Origin: Alloscardovia omnicolens DSM 21503
GTDB lineage: Bacteria; Actinomycetota; Actinomycetes; Actinomycetales; Bifidobacteriaceae
Direction: 5' to 3'
DNA: 64,000 nt
NCBI RefSeq assembly: GCF_000420505.1
Contig: NZ_ATVB01000001.1
Span: 124,001-188,000, forward strand
Shown here: positions 45,778 to 55,033 of the stretch, one piece after another
How positions within the stretch are numbered: the first letter of the stretch is position 1
Layout: each line of letters opens with the position of its first letter
Position numbers and translations under genes: made by a program
The notes under the pieces: generated by a model
What the model was told of the DNA's origin: nothing
Seen by the model: only the letters and a program-made list of their open reading frames with translations
Databases searched by the model: none

Positions 45778-47355
45778 TCATTTATTCGCATCTACGCAAG
45801 CGTGCTCTAACCATATATCAGCAAGCGTGCTTAAACCTGAAGCATGCGAACCTTTGAGCAAAACCACCGTATTCTCTGTATTGTTACCCTTCTCTGTGTT
45901 GTGACCCTCATGTGCAAGCTGAGAGACGCGTGCTTGAGCCTCTTGAGGACTGTTCACCACCATCACCTCAGCGGTGTGCTGTGTCTGATCAATCTCTTCC
46001 TGCGCTCCCTGAGCAATGCAGCTAGCTAAATGCATAAGCGTGCCATCGCTTTGAGAACCCACAGCAATTACCACATCACTGATCTGTGCAGCGTACGCAC
46101 CAATAGCACGGTGTTTCTCATCCTCACTACTACCCAGCTCTAACATGGAACCAAGCACAGCAATTCTGCGTGTATTCGGCACGTCTGCTTGGTAATGACT
46201 TAATGCAGTTAAACCAGCATGCATAGAATCTGGATTAGCATTAAAAGAATCATCAATAAGAGTAAAAGATTTATTATCTATATTCACAGGCACGATATGC
46301 ATGCGATGTGCACTAACTGTGGCTAATTGCGAAAGCACGCTTGCTGCAATATGTTCTGGAATATCCAGACTGTAAATAACGCTGAGTACTGCTAGAGCGT
46401 TGAAAACATTATGCTCACCGCTCATACCTAGACGCAGGTCAAAGCTTGTGCCATCAGGCAGATGCACAGTAAATTTAGGGCGATTCGTGGAATCTGCAAT
46501 CGTATCTGTTCCACGCAGAATAACGGAAGAAACCATACCCGATACGCTTGGTTTAGGCTGTTCATTCTCGCTGTGGCGGCTAAACCAAATAATGCTCGAT
46601 GCCTTCGTCATGGATGCCATAGTGCGCACATACTCGTCGTCTGCATTGAGAACTGCAACGCCAGAGCTGCTTAAGGCACGTACAATTTCAGATTTTGCAT
46701 CGCGAATTGCTTCTACGCTGCCAAATCCACCAAGATGAGCCACACCAACTTTAAGAACAATAGAAATATCTGGAGGTGCAATAGTGGTGAGGTATTCAAT
46801 TTCCCCCACTGCTGAAGCTCCCATTTCTGCCACAAAGAAACGTGTTTTTTCATTAACTTTCAAAGCGGTAAGAGGCAACCCAATATCGTTATTAAAAGAG
46901 CCTTGAGGAGCAACTGTTGGAGCTAAACGCGAAAGAACCGCATGAAGCATATCTTTGGTGGTGGTTTTTCCTACCGAACCAGTAATACCAATAATAGTAA
47001 ACTCGTTCAATCCTCGTGCAGCCAAAGCTTTACGCTTGCTAATATTCAAGCGAGCAATTTCTCCCAAAGCTTTAATCGTGTTCTGCACAATAATCTGAGC
47101 ACACTGTGCGCCTTCAATTGCTCGATCAACAACGGCTAAAGTGCTACTTGGCAAATCAGCAACAAAATCATGACCATCTACATGTTCGCCTGCGATAGCA
47201 ACGAAGATACTTGATTCTTGAACTTCACGTGAATCAGTTGTTACATGGTCAAACGCTTTATCGTCATTCTCTGGCACAATGTGAACTGTCTGACCATGGA
47301 GCACAAGCTGCCCCACATCATGAGCCAACAATTCGCTGATGCGTGTAGAAATCAT
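45778..47355 (-). CDS. murF: UDP-MurNAc-tripeptide-D-Ala-D-Ala ligase MurF
   Basis: MurF adds D-Ala-D-Ala, which completes the pentapeptide. The 525 residues contain VTTDSREVQESSIFVAIAG, the P-loop GITGSVGKTTTKDML, FVAEMGASAVGEIEYLTTI, NADDEYV and LIDDSFNANPDSMHAGL. An acidic/Gln-rich stretch lies near the C-terminus. It starts 2 bp after the murE-like stop. Confidence 0.94.
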   Translation of the reverse strand: MISTRISELLAHDVGQLVLHGQTVHIVPENDDKAFDHVTTDSREVQESSIFVAIAGEHVDGHDFVADLPSSTLAVVDRAIEGAQCAQIIVQNTIKALGEIARLNISKRKALAARGLNEFTIIGITGSVGKTTTKDMLHAVLSRLAPTVAPQGSFNNDIGLPLTALKVNEKTRFFVAEMGASAVGEIEYLTTIAPPDISIVLKVGVAHLGGFGSVEAIRDAKSEIVRALSSSGVAVLNADDEYVRTMASMTKASSIIWFSRHSENEQPKPSVSGMVSSVILRGTDTIADSTNRPKFTVHLPDGTSFDLRLGMSGEHNVFNALAVLSVIYSLDIPEHIAASVLSQLATVSAHRMHIVPVNIDNKSFTLIDDSFNANPDSMHAGLTALSHYQADVPNTRRIAVLGSMLELGSSEDEKHRAIGAYAAQISDVVIAVGSQSDGTLMHLASCIAQGAQEEIDQTQHTAEVMVVNSPQEAQARVSQLAHEGHNTEKGNNTENTVVLLKGSHASGLSTLADIWLEHACVDANK

Positions 47356-47357
47356 GC

Positions 47358-48329
47358 TTACTCTGCTTTCATTTCTTGAGATAAGCGCAAAGCGCTTTTA
47401 ATACTCGTCTTTTTTACACCTGCAGCCATAATCATAGTTACTGCAGTTGCAATGCTCTTATGCTGCTTTGCCACTTTTTCTCCCAGTGTTTCATTCACTA
47501 GAAGGCGTGCTTCTTCGGTGGTTTCTACGCACATCGTGGCATCGCTTATTTCAGCTCCATAAGTGTGCAAATTTTGCTCGGCTATTTTTTTGAGCTCAGT
47601 TTTCTTCTCCTCAGCTTGTTTGCGGTTAAGAAAAGCTCTGCGAGGTTCTATTTCAGGCACATTCAATGATTCATGAATGGTGTTGGTATATACATCAACG
47701 CCGACTTGTGTGAGAGCCAAAGATTCGAGCACTGCATCATCAACATGAATAATAACTGAGGTCGCTCCATCTTCAGCCATAATCGACAGCATGCGCTGAA
47801 CATCTAAAGGAGAAAAAGGAGTGTGCACCCCTATGTTGCGATCGAGACTTATTCCTCCGCGCCCATCAATAACGCCCATAGGATTTCCAAGATAATGCAA
47901 AATATCGTGCAACTGCTCAATAACCGCGCCATCTCGGTCTCCTTGCACAGCAAAAATAGCCATAGCAGAAGCCGGATGACCTGCCATATCTGAGGCAATG
48001 CGTGCACGAGCATCGTTATTCAGCTGAGCAAAAAGCACAGGTATTTCTGTATTTGTGGGCAAAGCATGAGTTTTTACAGTCTCAGAGAAATCAGAGACCA
48101 TAAAAACAATGGCGTATGCTCCACGTTTTGCAGCAGCATGTACGATGCGCTCATCATATTGTGAAGTTGCACTAATATACAATGCACCTGGCGTGATGTC
48201 TTCTAAAGCATCAGCCACGGAGGTTAAAGTAACAGCATCGTGACGCGACCCTGCGGTAGCTATACCGTATCGACGTCGAATATCACCAATAGTGATGTGC
48301 TCTGTTATTGATTCACTTACGCTAGACAT
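47358..48329 (-). CDS. Degenerate MurE-like protein in the murE slot
   Basis: The gene sits exactly where murE lies in dcw clusters, between ftsI and murF, but the 323-residue product is short. The N-terminal part (1-125) follows the MurE N-domain, including the TPGALYISATSQYDER and AAKRGAYAIVF segments. The P-loop position reads VQGDRDGAV (128-136), which lacks the Lys and Thr/Ser needed for ATP. HTPFSPLDVQRMLSIMAEDG and IIHVDDAVLESLALTQVGVDVY parallel the TTP and EVSSHAL blocks, with the key residues changed. The C-terminal glutamate-ligase domain is replaced by ~80 residues, Lys/Glu/Ala-rich and helical. It cannot be a ligase by this mechanism. The frame is intact, so a retained non-enzymatic role is possible. 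Confidence 0.75.
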   Translation of the reverse strand: MSSVSESITEHITIGDIRRRYGIATAGSRHDAVTLTSVADALEDITPGALYISATSQYDERIVHAAAKRGAYAIVFMVSDFSETVKTHALPTNTEIPVLFAQLNNDARARIASDMAGHPASAMAIFAVQGDRDGAVIEQLHDILHYLGNPMGVIDGRGGISLDRNIGVHTPFSPLDVQRMLSIMAEDGATSVIIHVDDAVLESLALTQVGVDVYTNTIHESLNVPEIEPRRAFLNRKQAEEKKTELKKIAEQNLHTYGAEISDATMCVETTEEARLLVNETLGEKVAKQHKSIATAVTMIMAAGVKKTSIKSALRLSQEMKAE

Positions 48330-48354
48330 ATCTATATCACATTACCACTGAGTA

Positions 48355-50217
48355 CTACCATGTAATAGGAATAGCATCGGTGCGCGGTGCGGATGGCGCA
48401 ATCTGGTACTTCTGAATAAGGAATTGTGCCACATTTTTAACCACGGGACCAGCAGTTGCAGCACCGTAGTACGCTCTAGCATCTTTAAGGAATACCGAAA
48501 TAACAAACTGAGGATTATCCGCAGGCAAAGCCACAATATAGTCACCCACAATACTGGTAAGTCTACCGTCTTCTCCTGGAACTTCTGCAGTACCCGATTT
48601 ACCAGCCATACGGTATCCATCAATCTCATAATCAGGAGATGCCTCAGCAACATTCTCCATCATATTAAGAACTGTGGCTGCTGTTTCACTCGATACCACA
48701 CGTTCAGATTTTGTTACAGTTGGTGTTGTATCTCTACCTTGTGCATCTGTAGATTGTTCAATAAGGCGCTGCCCCATATGCACTCCACCATTAGCAATGG
48801 CGGCAATAACGTTGGTCATCTGTAAAGCATTAACTGTATATCCCTGACCAAAAAGCACAGTCTGCTGAGTTCGAGTATCCCAATTCTTATAATTCGTGAG
48901 CAAACCATTGGACTCACCTGGGAAATTAATACCTGTGGGCTGACCTAAACCAAACTTTGTAATATAGTCATATCGCTTTTGCGCAGACAAATTATAAGCG
49001 GTCATAATAGTGCCGGTATTGTATGAGTGATACAAGATGCCTGCAAGAGTTAAATTCTCATCAGGATGAGGAAGAGCATTATGATACCTCTGTCCTTCAT
49101 ATTCCAAGGAATACGGCACAGTAAAATGATCTGTTGCCTTGTGCAGTCCTTCTTGAAGAACAGCGGAAGCAGTAATAATTTTTCCCGTAGAACCAGGGTC
49201 GAACGTGGATTCCATGGCTATGGATCCCTTTGTTAATGCATCGGTGGAATTGGCAGCATACTGATTTGAATCTGCGATGGCAAGAATCTTACCTGTTTTT
49301 ACTTCCTGAACCACACCAATACCCCATTGAGCCTTTTGGTCATCAACGCGGGCTTTGAGTACTTTATCGAGGTACCACTGTACATCTGCATCAATAGTGA
49401 GTTTTACCGTGCCACCAGGTGTTGCTACAGATTTCACTTCTTCGGTTCCGGGAATTTTTGCCGTACCATAGGCAGGATTTGTTTGCTGATAGTTTTCTAC
49501 ACCATCAACACCCTGCAAGGATGCATTTTGCATCGCTTCAACGCCGGTAACACCTTCATCTTGTTCGTTCACACCACCTAGGATTGATCCGATAAGCGTA
49601 GGATTCGTATATACCCTCTGGCTAATGAGTTCTGCACCAACCACACCAGATAAATGTAGCTTATCGATTCTACGTTTTACGCTCGGAGTTACGTTTTTTG
49701 CTACAACCACATAACGTGTATTTCCAGCAATTTTACCGCCGAGCTCCTGCACGTTCTGGTGCAAAACAGGACCTAAAATACGTGCAACAGCAGATGCGCC
49801 TTTACCCGGAACATCCTTACCATCTATGCTGTGACACGAATTTTTACGACTTGCAACTTTGGCTTTATACTCTTCATCCGTCATAGAACGTGTGCGCGTA
49901 ACAGTGCAGGATGTGGGAGTAAAATTTTTCGCCCCTACTTGATCCACATAAATCTTATATGCTTCCACGCTTTGAGCGAGAACTTCCCCATTCGTATCAA
50001 CGATTGCACCGCGCATCGCCTGCACACGTGCAGTAACAGTGCGAGAGTTCTGAGCTTCTTGAGCAATCTCTGCTGCATCAATTATTTGCAGTCTAGCTAG
50101 CTGAACAACGCATGTAGTCAGCAAAAATGCCCATAAGACGATAATTACAATGGTGCGACGACGAATAGCATGCGCCACAGCGGTAGCATAGCGATTCTGC
50201 GAAGCATTTTTGACCAT
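48355..50217 (-). CDS. ftsI: Septal penicillin-binding protein FtsI (class B PBP)
   Basis: This class B transpeptidase crosslinks septal peptidoglycan. One membrane anchor (about 22-45) precedes the N-terminal dimerisation domain, which begins RGAIVDTNGEVLAQS. The transpeptidase motifs are SxxK as STGK in FDPGSTGKIITAS, SxN as SYN in HSYNTGTIM, and KSGTAEVPGEDG. Two cysteines in TPTSC and RKNSCHSI (about 103 and 127) sit in a loop outside the membrane and could form a disulfide. The start overlaps the ftsL-like stop by one base. Confidence 0.94.
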   Translation of the reverse strand: MVKNASQNRYATAVAHAIRRRTIVIIVLWAFLLTTCVVQLARLQIIDAAEIAQEAQNSRTVTARVQAMRGAIVDTNGEVLAQSVEAYKIYVDQVGAKNFTPTSCTVTRTRSMTDEEYKAKVASRKNSCHSIDGKDVPGKGASAVARILGPVLHQNVQELGGKIAGNTRYVVVAKNVTPSVKRRIDKLHLSGVVGAELISQRVYTNPTLIGSILGGVNEQDEGVTGVEAMQNASLQGVDGVENYQQTNPAYGTAKIPGTEEVKSVATPGGTVKLTIDADVQWYLDKVLKARVDDQKAQWGIGVVQEVKTGKILAIADSNQYAANSTDALTKGSIAMESTFDPGSTGKIITASAVLQEGLHKATDHFTVPYSLEYEGQRYHNALPHPDENLTLAGILYHSYNTGTIMTAYNLSAQKRYDYITKFGLGQPTGINFPGESNGLLTNYKNWDTRTQQTVLFGQGYTVNALQMTNVIAAIANGGVHMGQRLIEQSTDAQGRDTTPTVTKSERVVSSETAATVLNMMENVAEASPDYEIDGYRMAGKSGTAEVPGEDGRLTSIVGDYIVALPADNPQFVISVFLKDARAYYGAATAGPVVKNVAQFLIQKYQIAPSAPRTDAIPITW

Positions 50218-50663
50218 TACTGTGCATTCCCTAAATCAATAGTCATGCTGCTCGAGCCCTGTTGCATTCCCATATCGGTTGCTCGTTGTGGCAGCTGTGA
50301 TTCTAGTTCATTTAGTTTAGCTCTATCTTGCTGTACATCTTGTGTGAGCTGCACCACAGTGTTTTGAGTTTCCGTAATACTATAAGCATTTTTAGTCATT
50401 TCTGTACGCAAAAATAGCGTTACTCCTAAGCTCATTACGAGAAAAACAATTGACGTCATCATCATAGCCATAGACCGTTGACGACTGTGATACACTGACT
50501 GCACTTGCTGCATAAAAGCAGATTGACGTAAGCGGTTCTCACGTGAACTCACACGCAGCTGTGGACGTTCTGGAGCTGCAGAGCGCGTGCCAGGACGGGT
50601 AGAACGCACCGTGGATTGACGTGATTGCGATGAACGAATGCTTCGTGCTTCAGCGGCTGCCAT
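50217..50663 (-). CDS. FtsL-like septum protein
   Basis: This small bitopic protein is in the ftsL position between rsmH and ftsI. A Ser/Arg/Gln-rich cytoplasmic head (about 1-80) precedes a membrane helix (MAMMMTSIVFLVMSLGVTLFL) and a predicted coiled coil, TENAQ-like (TQDVQQDRAKLNELESQLPQRA), outside. The start at 50663 (AGGAA, 5 bp upstream) gives 148 residues. A longer frame from 50780 would overlap rsmH by 131 bp. Assignment to FtsL rests on position and topology, as the sequence is poorly conserved. Confidence 0.75.
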   Translation of the reverse strand: MAAAEARSIRSSQSRQSTVRSTRPGTRSAAPERPQLRVSSRENRLRQSAFMQQVQSVYHSRQRSMAMMMTSIVFLVMSLGVTLFLRTEMTKNAYSITETQNTVVQLTQDVQQDRAKLNELESQLPQRATDMGMQQGSSSMTIDLGNAQ

Positions 50664-51807
50664 AGTGTTCCTTACTGTGAGAGTTACGACGGTTATTTGT
50701 GAAGTGTGATTGTTGCGCTGTTTTTGTTCCGCGCTTTGTCTGCTTTGAGCGATTGACGGCACGTAAAGGCTCTTGTTCAAAAGCCCAAGCAGGAGGATTA
50801 CGAGTTAGCTCTACTGCACGCAAACGCACTGAAGCGGATCGAGAATTACGTTCTACTTCTGCTTTGTCGGCTTTCATAGCACCATGCGTTAAATCACGAA
50901 GATATGGCTGAGCTTCTGGAGGAATAACGGGCATATGGGGAGGGACATGTGCTACCAGACCACGCATAAAGAATTTCTTCACGCACATGTCTTCTAATGA
51001 ATGGTAGGACTCCACTACTAATCGCCCTCCTACCGACAGAGCGCGTAAGGCTTGTGGTAGAGTGTGCGCAAGTTTCGTAAGCTCACCGTTGACTTCAATA
51101 CGCAAGGCTTGGAAAACACGCTTCGCTGGATTTCCTGCTGGACGTTTTGCCTTGGGTACCACGCGATCAACTAATTCTGAAAGTTCAAAAGAGGTCTCAA
51201 TTGCCTGCTGAGATTCACGCAATCTAATAATTTCTCGCACAATAGATCCGCTAAAGCGCTCTTGACCATACTCCTTAAAAATACGTACTAAATCAGCGTA
51301 ATCATAGGTCGCTAAAATATCGGCAGCTGTTAGCTCTTGGGATGTATCCATACGCATATCTAACGGAGCGTTATGCGAGTAGGAGAAACCACGATCTGTT
51401 TCATCTATCTGTAAACTCGATAAGCCAAGATCCATAAATACAGCATCAACATGCGTAACGCCTGCACGCTCAAGAACATCCGAAAAATCATCAAAAGCTG
51501 CATGCGCCGGAGTAAAACGATTACTTAGCCCCAGCTTAGTAATACGCTCAGTAGCCAAGCTCAAAGCTTGTTCATCTCTATCAATGCCAATAACGCGAAG
51601 ATTCGGAACTGCTTGCAGGAAGCCACTGGTATGACCTGCTAAGCCCAAAGTACAATCCACAACCACAGGAACATCACGTCCATCGGCGCGTGCCGAAGCC
51701 TCGGCATGTGCAGTAACAAGTTCAACACATTCGTCAAAAAGCACTGGCTTGTGAATAGCGCTCAGAGCACTTAAATTGTTCTGGCTAGAGTTGTGAGAAT
51801 CTACCAT
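50650..51807 (-). CDS. rsmH: 16S rRNA (cytosine1402-N4)-methyltransferase RsmH
   Basis: RsmH methylates C1402 of 16S rRNA with SAM. The 385 residues have HKPVLFDECVELV, the SAM-binding VVDCTLGLAGHTSGFL, GIDRDEQAL, FMDLGLSSLQID with the catalytic region, RGFSYSHNAPLDMRMD, and VVESYHSLEDMCVKKFF. The C-terminal tail is basic and poorly conserved. Its 5' end overlaps mraZ by 7 bp. Confidence 0.95.
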   Translation of the reverse strand: MVDSHNSSQNNLSALSAIHKPVLFDECVELVTAHAEASARADGRDVPVVVDCTLGLAGHTSGFLQAVPNLRVIGIDRDEQALSLATERITKLGLSNRFTPAHAAFDDFSDVLERAGVTHVDAVFMDLGLSSLQIDETDRGFSYSHNAPLDMRMDTSQELTAADILATYDYADLVRIFKEYGQERFSGSIVREIIRLRESQQAIETSFELSELVDRVVPKAKRPAGNPAKRVFQALRIEVNGELTKLAHTLPQALRALSVGGRLVVESYHSLEDMCVKKFFMRGLVAHVPPHMPVIPPEAQPYLRDLTHGAMKADKAEVERNSRSASVRLRAVELTRNPPAWAFEQEPLRAVNRSKQTKRGTKTAQQSHFTNNRRNSHSKEHYGSR

Positions 51808-52367
51808 GCAAAATCACCTACCGGAAGCACATCGTCAGCCATATTGCTGTAGTCATCTTCTTGATCAGCCAAATACTTCTCCCAATCTTCACGATTCCAT
51901 AGTTCTGCACGAGTTCCCACGCCAATAAGCACAACGTCATCGCCTAAATTGGCATAAGAACGCAGCATCTGTGGCACCATTACTCGCCCCTGTTTGTCTG
52001 GTTCTAAATCCACAGCACCAGAGAGAAAAACACGCAAATAGTTGCGTGCAGCCTTATTACTCAATGAAATATGTTGAATTTGTTGAGCAATGCGACGGAA
52101 TTCATCATTGGGAAGTATGTACACGCATCGTTCCTGACCTCGCGCCAACACGCAACCTTCTCCAAGCTGGCTGCGCATTTTAGCCGGAATAGCTACACGA
52201 CCCTTCGCATCGATTTTTGGAGTGTACGTACCGAGCAGCAAATCTGGTAGAGGGAGATTTTTCCCTTCATTTTGCGTGTTCTGTGCTCCATTACCCATAG
52301 GCTCGCCAAACTCGGCAGAGCCGCCATGAGTAGCAAAAACATCGCCAACACCAGTATTTTCAGGCAT
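51801..52367 (-). CDS. mraZ: Transcriptional regulator MraZ
   Basis: MraZ is the DNA-binding AbrB-type protein that regulates the dcw cluster. Two tandem SpoVT/AbrB-like domains are visible: GTYTPKIDAKGRVAIPAKM and GAVDLEPDKQGRVMVPQML. A ~40-residue N-terminal extension precedes the first and is absent from typical 150-residue MraZ. The start is supported by GAAAGGAGG at 8 bp. Four CCAC repeats lie in front (52430-52463). Confidence 0.95.
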   Translation of the reverse strand: MPENTGVGDVFATHGGSAEFGEPMGNGAQNTQNEGKNLPLPDLLLGTYTPKIDAKGRVAIPAKMRSQLGEGCVLARGQERCVYILPNDEFRRIAQQIQHISLSNKAARNYLRVFLSGAVDLEPDKQGRVMVPQMLRSYANLGDDVVLIGVGTRAELWNREDWEKYLADQEDDYSNMADDVLPVGDFAW

Positions 52368-52429
52368 TCTCCCCTCCTTTCAACCAGATAACCATCTTCA
52401 GGTATGCGAAAATACACTCACAATGTTCC

Positions 52430-52463
52430 CCACTTTACTCCACTTCTCTCCACTTTTCCCCAC
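52430..52463 (-). promoter_or_regulatory. Four MraZ boxes in front of mraZ
   Basis: CCAC begins at 52430, 52440, 52450 and 52460, so on the minus strand GTGG occurs four times with exact 10-bp spacing. Known MraZ sites are tandem TGGGN repeats with 5-bp spacers, i.e. a 10-bp period. The repeats lie ~65-100 bp upstream of the mraZ start. Confidence 0.75.
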
Positions 52464-52617
52464 AAAACACAAAATTTTTAAGAATTTAAGGATTAATGAG
52501 GCTGTGCTGAATAAAAACTGAGGAGCAATTGAAAAGAGTCGATAAATATCCGCCCGTGGATACTGCTTATGATTAACTCGCACAAAATGCAAGAAAGAGA
52601 AGGAATAGCGAGAGAGA

Positions 52618-55023
52618 ATGAGGTATTCGCTCGCTATGTATCATCTTGATGTAGAGCCTTTTGAGTATGCTTATAGGGCAGTTTTTGACTCTGTACACGA
52701 GTCAAGCCACTCGTACTCAACACAAGGAAATGCACGCGTGTCCGATTATTCAGAACAACTCCGCGAAGAACAATCCATGGTGGATGTAGCCTATGCCAGG
52801 CTCGATGAAATCCGCAAGCAAACTCAAAATCGATTAAGCGAGGTACGTTCACGAGGAGCGCATGGTTCACCTACACAGCGTTCTGAGCGTGACTCTTTTG
52901 CCACTATGTATGAAGATCGCTTATACCAGTTGCGTTTAGTGGAAGATAGGCTTGTTTTTGGGCGCATAGATACCGATGATGACACCCGTTTGCATATTGG
53001 TCGAATCGGTTTACAAAGCACTGATCATGAGGCCATTGTGGTGGACTGGCGCGCTGAAGCTGCACGTCCATTTTATGAGGCAACTCCTTTACACCGTGGC
53101 AATATTGCCATGCGTCGCCATATTACATTGAAGTTCCGTGATGTTATTGCTTTAGAAGACGAAGTCTTAAATATAGATTCAAGTCAAGTTTCACAAGCGT
53201 CTGCAAGCGGCACACTAACAGGTGAAGGTGCCTTGCTCGCTTCCCTTGCCACACGTCGCACAGGGAAAATGAGTGATATTGTAGCAACTATTCAAGGTGA
53301 GCAAGACCGCATTATCCGCAGTTCTGCCAAACACCCTCTTGTTGTTCAGGGAGGACCAGGAACAGGTAAAACAGCAGTTGCTCTTCATCGTGCTGCTTAT
53401 TTGCTATACACACATCGTTCTACTTTGCAACGTTCTGGTGTTTTAGTTGTTGGACCATCCCCTGCTTTTTTGCACTATATTGATCAGGTTTTACCATCAT
53501 TGGGTGAAACTGGCGTTATTTCGCGTACTTTAGGAAATCTTCTACCAGGTATATCTACTGATGTAACTGATAATCCTTTTGCCGCCAGGCTTAAAGGCGA
53601 TTGCCGCATGGCCGATGTTATTGCTCATGCAGTATCTATGCGCGTGCGTATTCCTTCACAGTTGCCAGTGTTGAAAATTAATGGTGTTCGTGTGCCAATT
53701 ACCCGTGCAGATATTGAAGAAGCTCAAGGCAATGCTCGTCGTTCGCACCAACCGCATAATCTTGCACGCAATACTTTTGTAAAATCCATGATTTCTTTGT
53801 TAACGAATCGTTTTAAGGAACAGTTGGATTATGAGCCCGAATATTCTGAGGTTGAAAATGCGCGTGAAACTATTCGCATGAGTGAAGACGTGAAGCGCAC
53901 GCTGAATACCGCATGGCTGCCAATGAACGCACAATGGCTGATTAATGATTTATTCTCCAAGTCTCACCGCCTTAAGCAGTGTGCTCCATGGCTGACCGAC
54001 ACCGATATTGCAGCTTTGATTCGGCCATCAGGTTCCGCTTTAACAGTATCGGATATTCCTTTACTTGATGAGGCCTACGAACTTTTGGGACCAGATCCAC
54101 TCGAACAGCAAAAGGCGAATGCGCGTTCTTCAGCGCAGAGTGCCGAAGAACGCTATGTGAATGAGATGATGGATTCTTTCGGCCTGAAGAATTCTGGCAT
54201 TTCAGCTCAAACAGTGCTTTCTCATATGAACAACTCTGATGATTCGAGTTTGGCAGAACGTGCTGGAGCAGACCGCGAATGGACGTATGGTCATATTGTG
54301 GTAGATGAAGCTCAAGAGCTTACTGCAATGGATTGGCGTATGCTGATGCGCCGCTGCCCTTCTCGTTCTTTTACGATTGTAGGCGATGTGGCACAAACCT
54401 CTGCTCTTGGTGGAACACACTCATGGAACCATATGCTCGACCGCATTTTCGGAGCTGATGGGTGGGATATGCATGAGCTTACCGTTGACTACCGTAATCC
54501 ACAAGAAGTCTCTGATATTGCGGGACGTTTTGCTGCTTCTGAAGGACTATATATTTCTACTGTGTCAGCTGTACGTGCGGTAGACGATAGTGTAGTTATT
54601 AAAAAGTTGAGCGATATGCCTGCTGTTATCAGCTCCTCTATTTTCCATACTGTTGATTTACTCACTCAATATGTATCTAGTGATGGATCTGGTCGCGTTG
54701 CCCTTATTTGTGACGAGAGTGTGCGCGATGCTGTAGATAAACAGTTGCGTTTATCTCTGAAAAATACTGATGCTATTTCTGAGAATGAGTTTGATCGATT
54801 AACATCACAGCCTCGTTGGGATGCTCAAATTGGTGTTTATACACCTACTGAAGTCAAGGGCTTAGAATTTGATGCTGTGGTTCTTATGGAGCCAGGTTTG
54901 ATTTCTGAAAATAGCCCATCGCGTTTAACTGCTGCTGCTGATTTATATGTGGCTATGACGCGACCAACTCAAAAATTAGTCATAGTTCAGACTCAAGAAG
55001 ACACTGAGCGTATTTCTTTGTAA
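52618..55023 (+). CDS. HelD-like UvrD/Rep-superfamily ATPase (RNA-polymerase associated)
   Basis: This 801-residue protein resembles HelD/HelR, which dissociates RNA polymerase from DNA. Walker A is VVQGGPGTGKTAVALHRAAYLLY, Walker B HIVVDEAQELTAMDWRML, then FTIVGDVAQTS and the motif LTVDYRNPQEVS. C-terminal blocks include VYTPTEVKGLEFDAVVLMEP and ADLYVAMTRPTQKLVIVQ. A coiled-coil head (about 40-110), containing a SERDSFATMYEDRLYQLRL-like segment, fits the HelD channel-reaching arm. The start is divergent from mraZ, ~250 bp apart. Helicase activity itself is not established for the family. Confidence 0.85.
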   Translation: MRYSLAMYHLDVEPFEYAYRAVFDSVHESSHSYSTQGNARVSDYSEQLREEQSMVDVAYARLDEIRKQTQNRLSEVRSRGAHGSPTQRSERDSFATMYEDRLYQLRLVEDRLVFGRIDTDDDTRLHIGRIGLQSTDHEAIVVDWRAEAARPFYEATPLHRGNIAMRRHITLKFRDVIALEDEVLNIDSSQVSQASASGTLTGEGALLASLATRRTGKMSDIVATIQGEQDRIIRSSAKHPLVVQGGPGTGKTAVALHRAAYLLYTHRSTLQRSGVLVVGPSPAFLHYIDQVLPSLGETGVISRTLGNLLPGISTDVTDNPFAARLKGDCRMADVIAHAVSMRVRIPSQLPVLKINGVRVPITRADIEEAQGNARRSHQPHNLARNTFVKSMISLLTNRFKEQLDYEPEYSEVENARETIRMSEDVKRTLNTAWLPMNAQWLINDLFSKSHRLKQCAPWLTDTDIAALIRPSGSALTVSDIPLLDEAYELLGPDPLEQQKANARSSAQSAEERYVNEMMDSFGLKNSGISAQTVLSHMNNSDDSSLAERAGADREWTYGHIVVDEAQELTAMDWRMLMRRCPSRSFTIVGDVAQTSALGGTHSWNHMLDRIFGADGWDMHELTVDYRNPQEVSDIAGRFAASEGLYISTVSAVRAVDDSVVIKKLSDMPAVISSSIFHTVDLLTQYVSSDGSGRVALICDESVRDAVDKQLRLSLKNTDAISENEFDRLTSQPRWDAQIGVYTPTEVKGLEFDAVVLMEPGLISENSPSRLTAAADLYVAMTRPTQKLVIVQTQEDTERISL

Positions 55024-55033
55024 GGTAGTAGAC

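Noticed and set aside
50664-50780. Longer N-terminus for the FtsL-like protein
   Set aside because: It would lie antisense-free but inside rsmH by 131 bp; the ATG at 50663 has AGGAA upstream and normal FtsL length.
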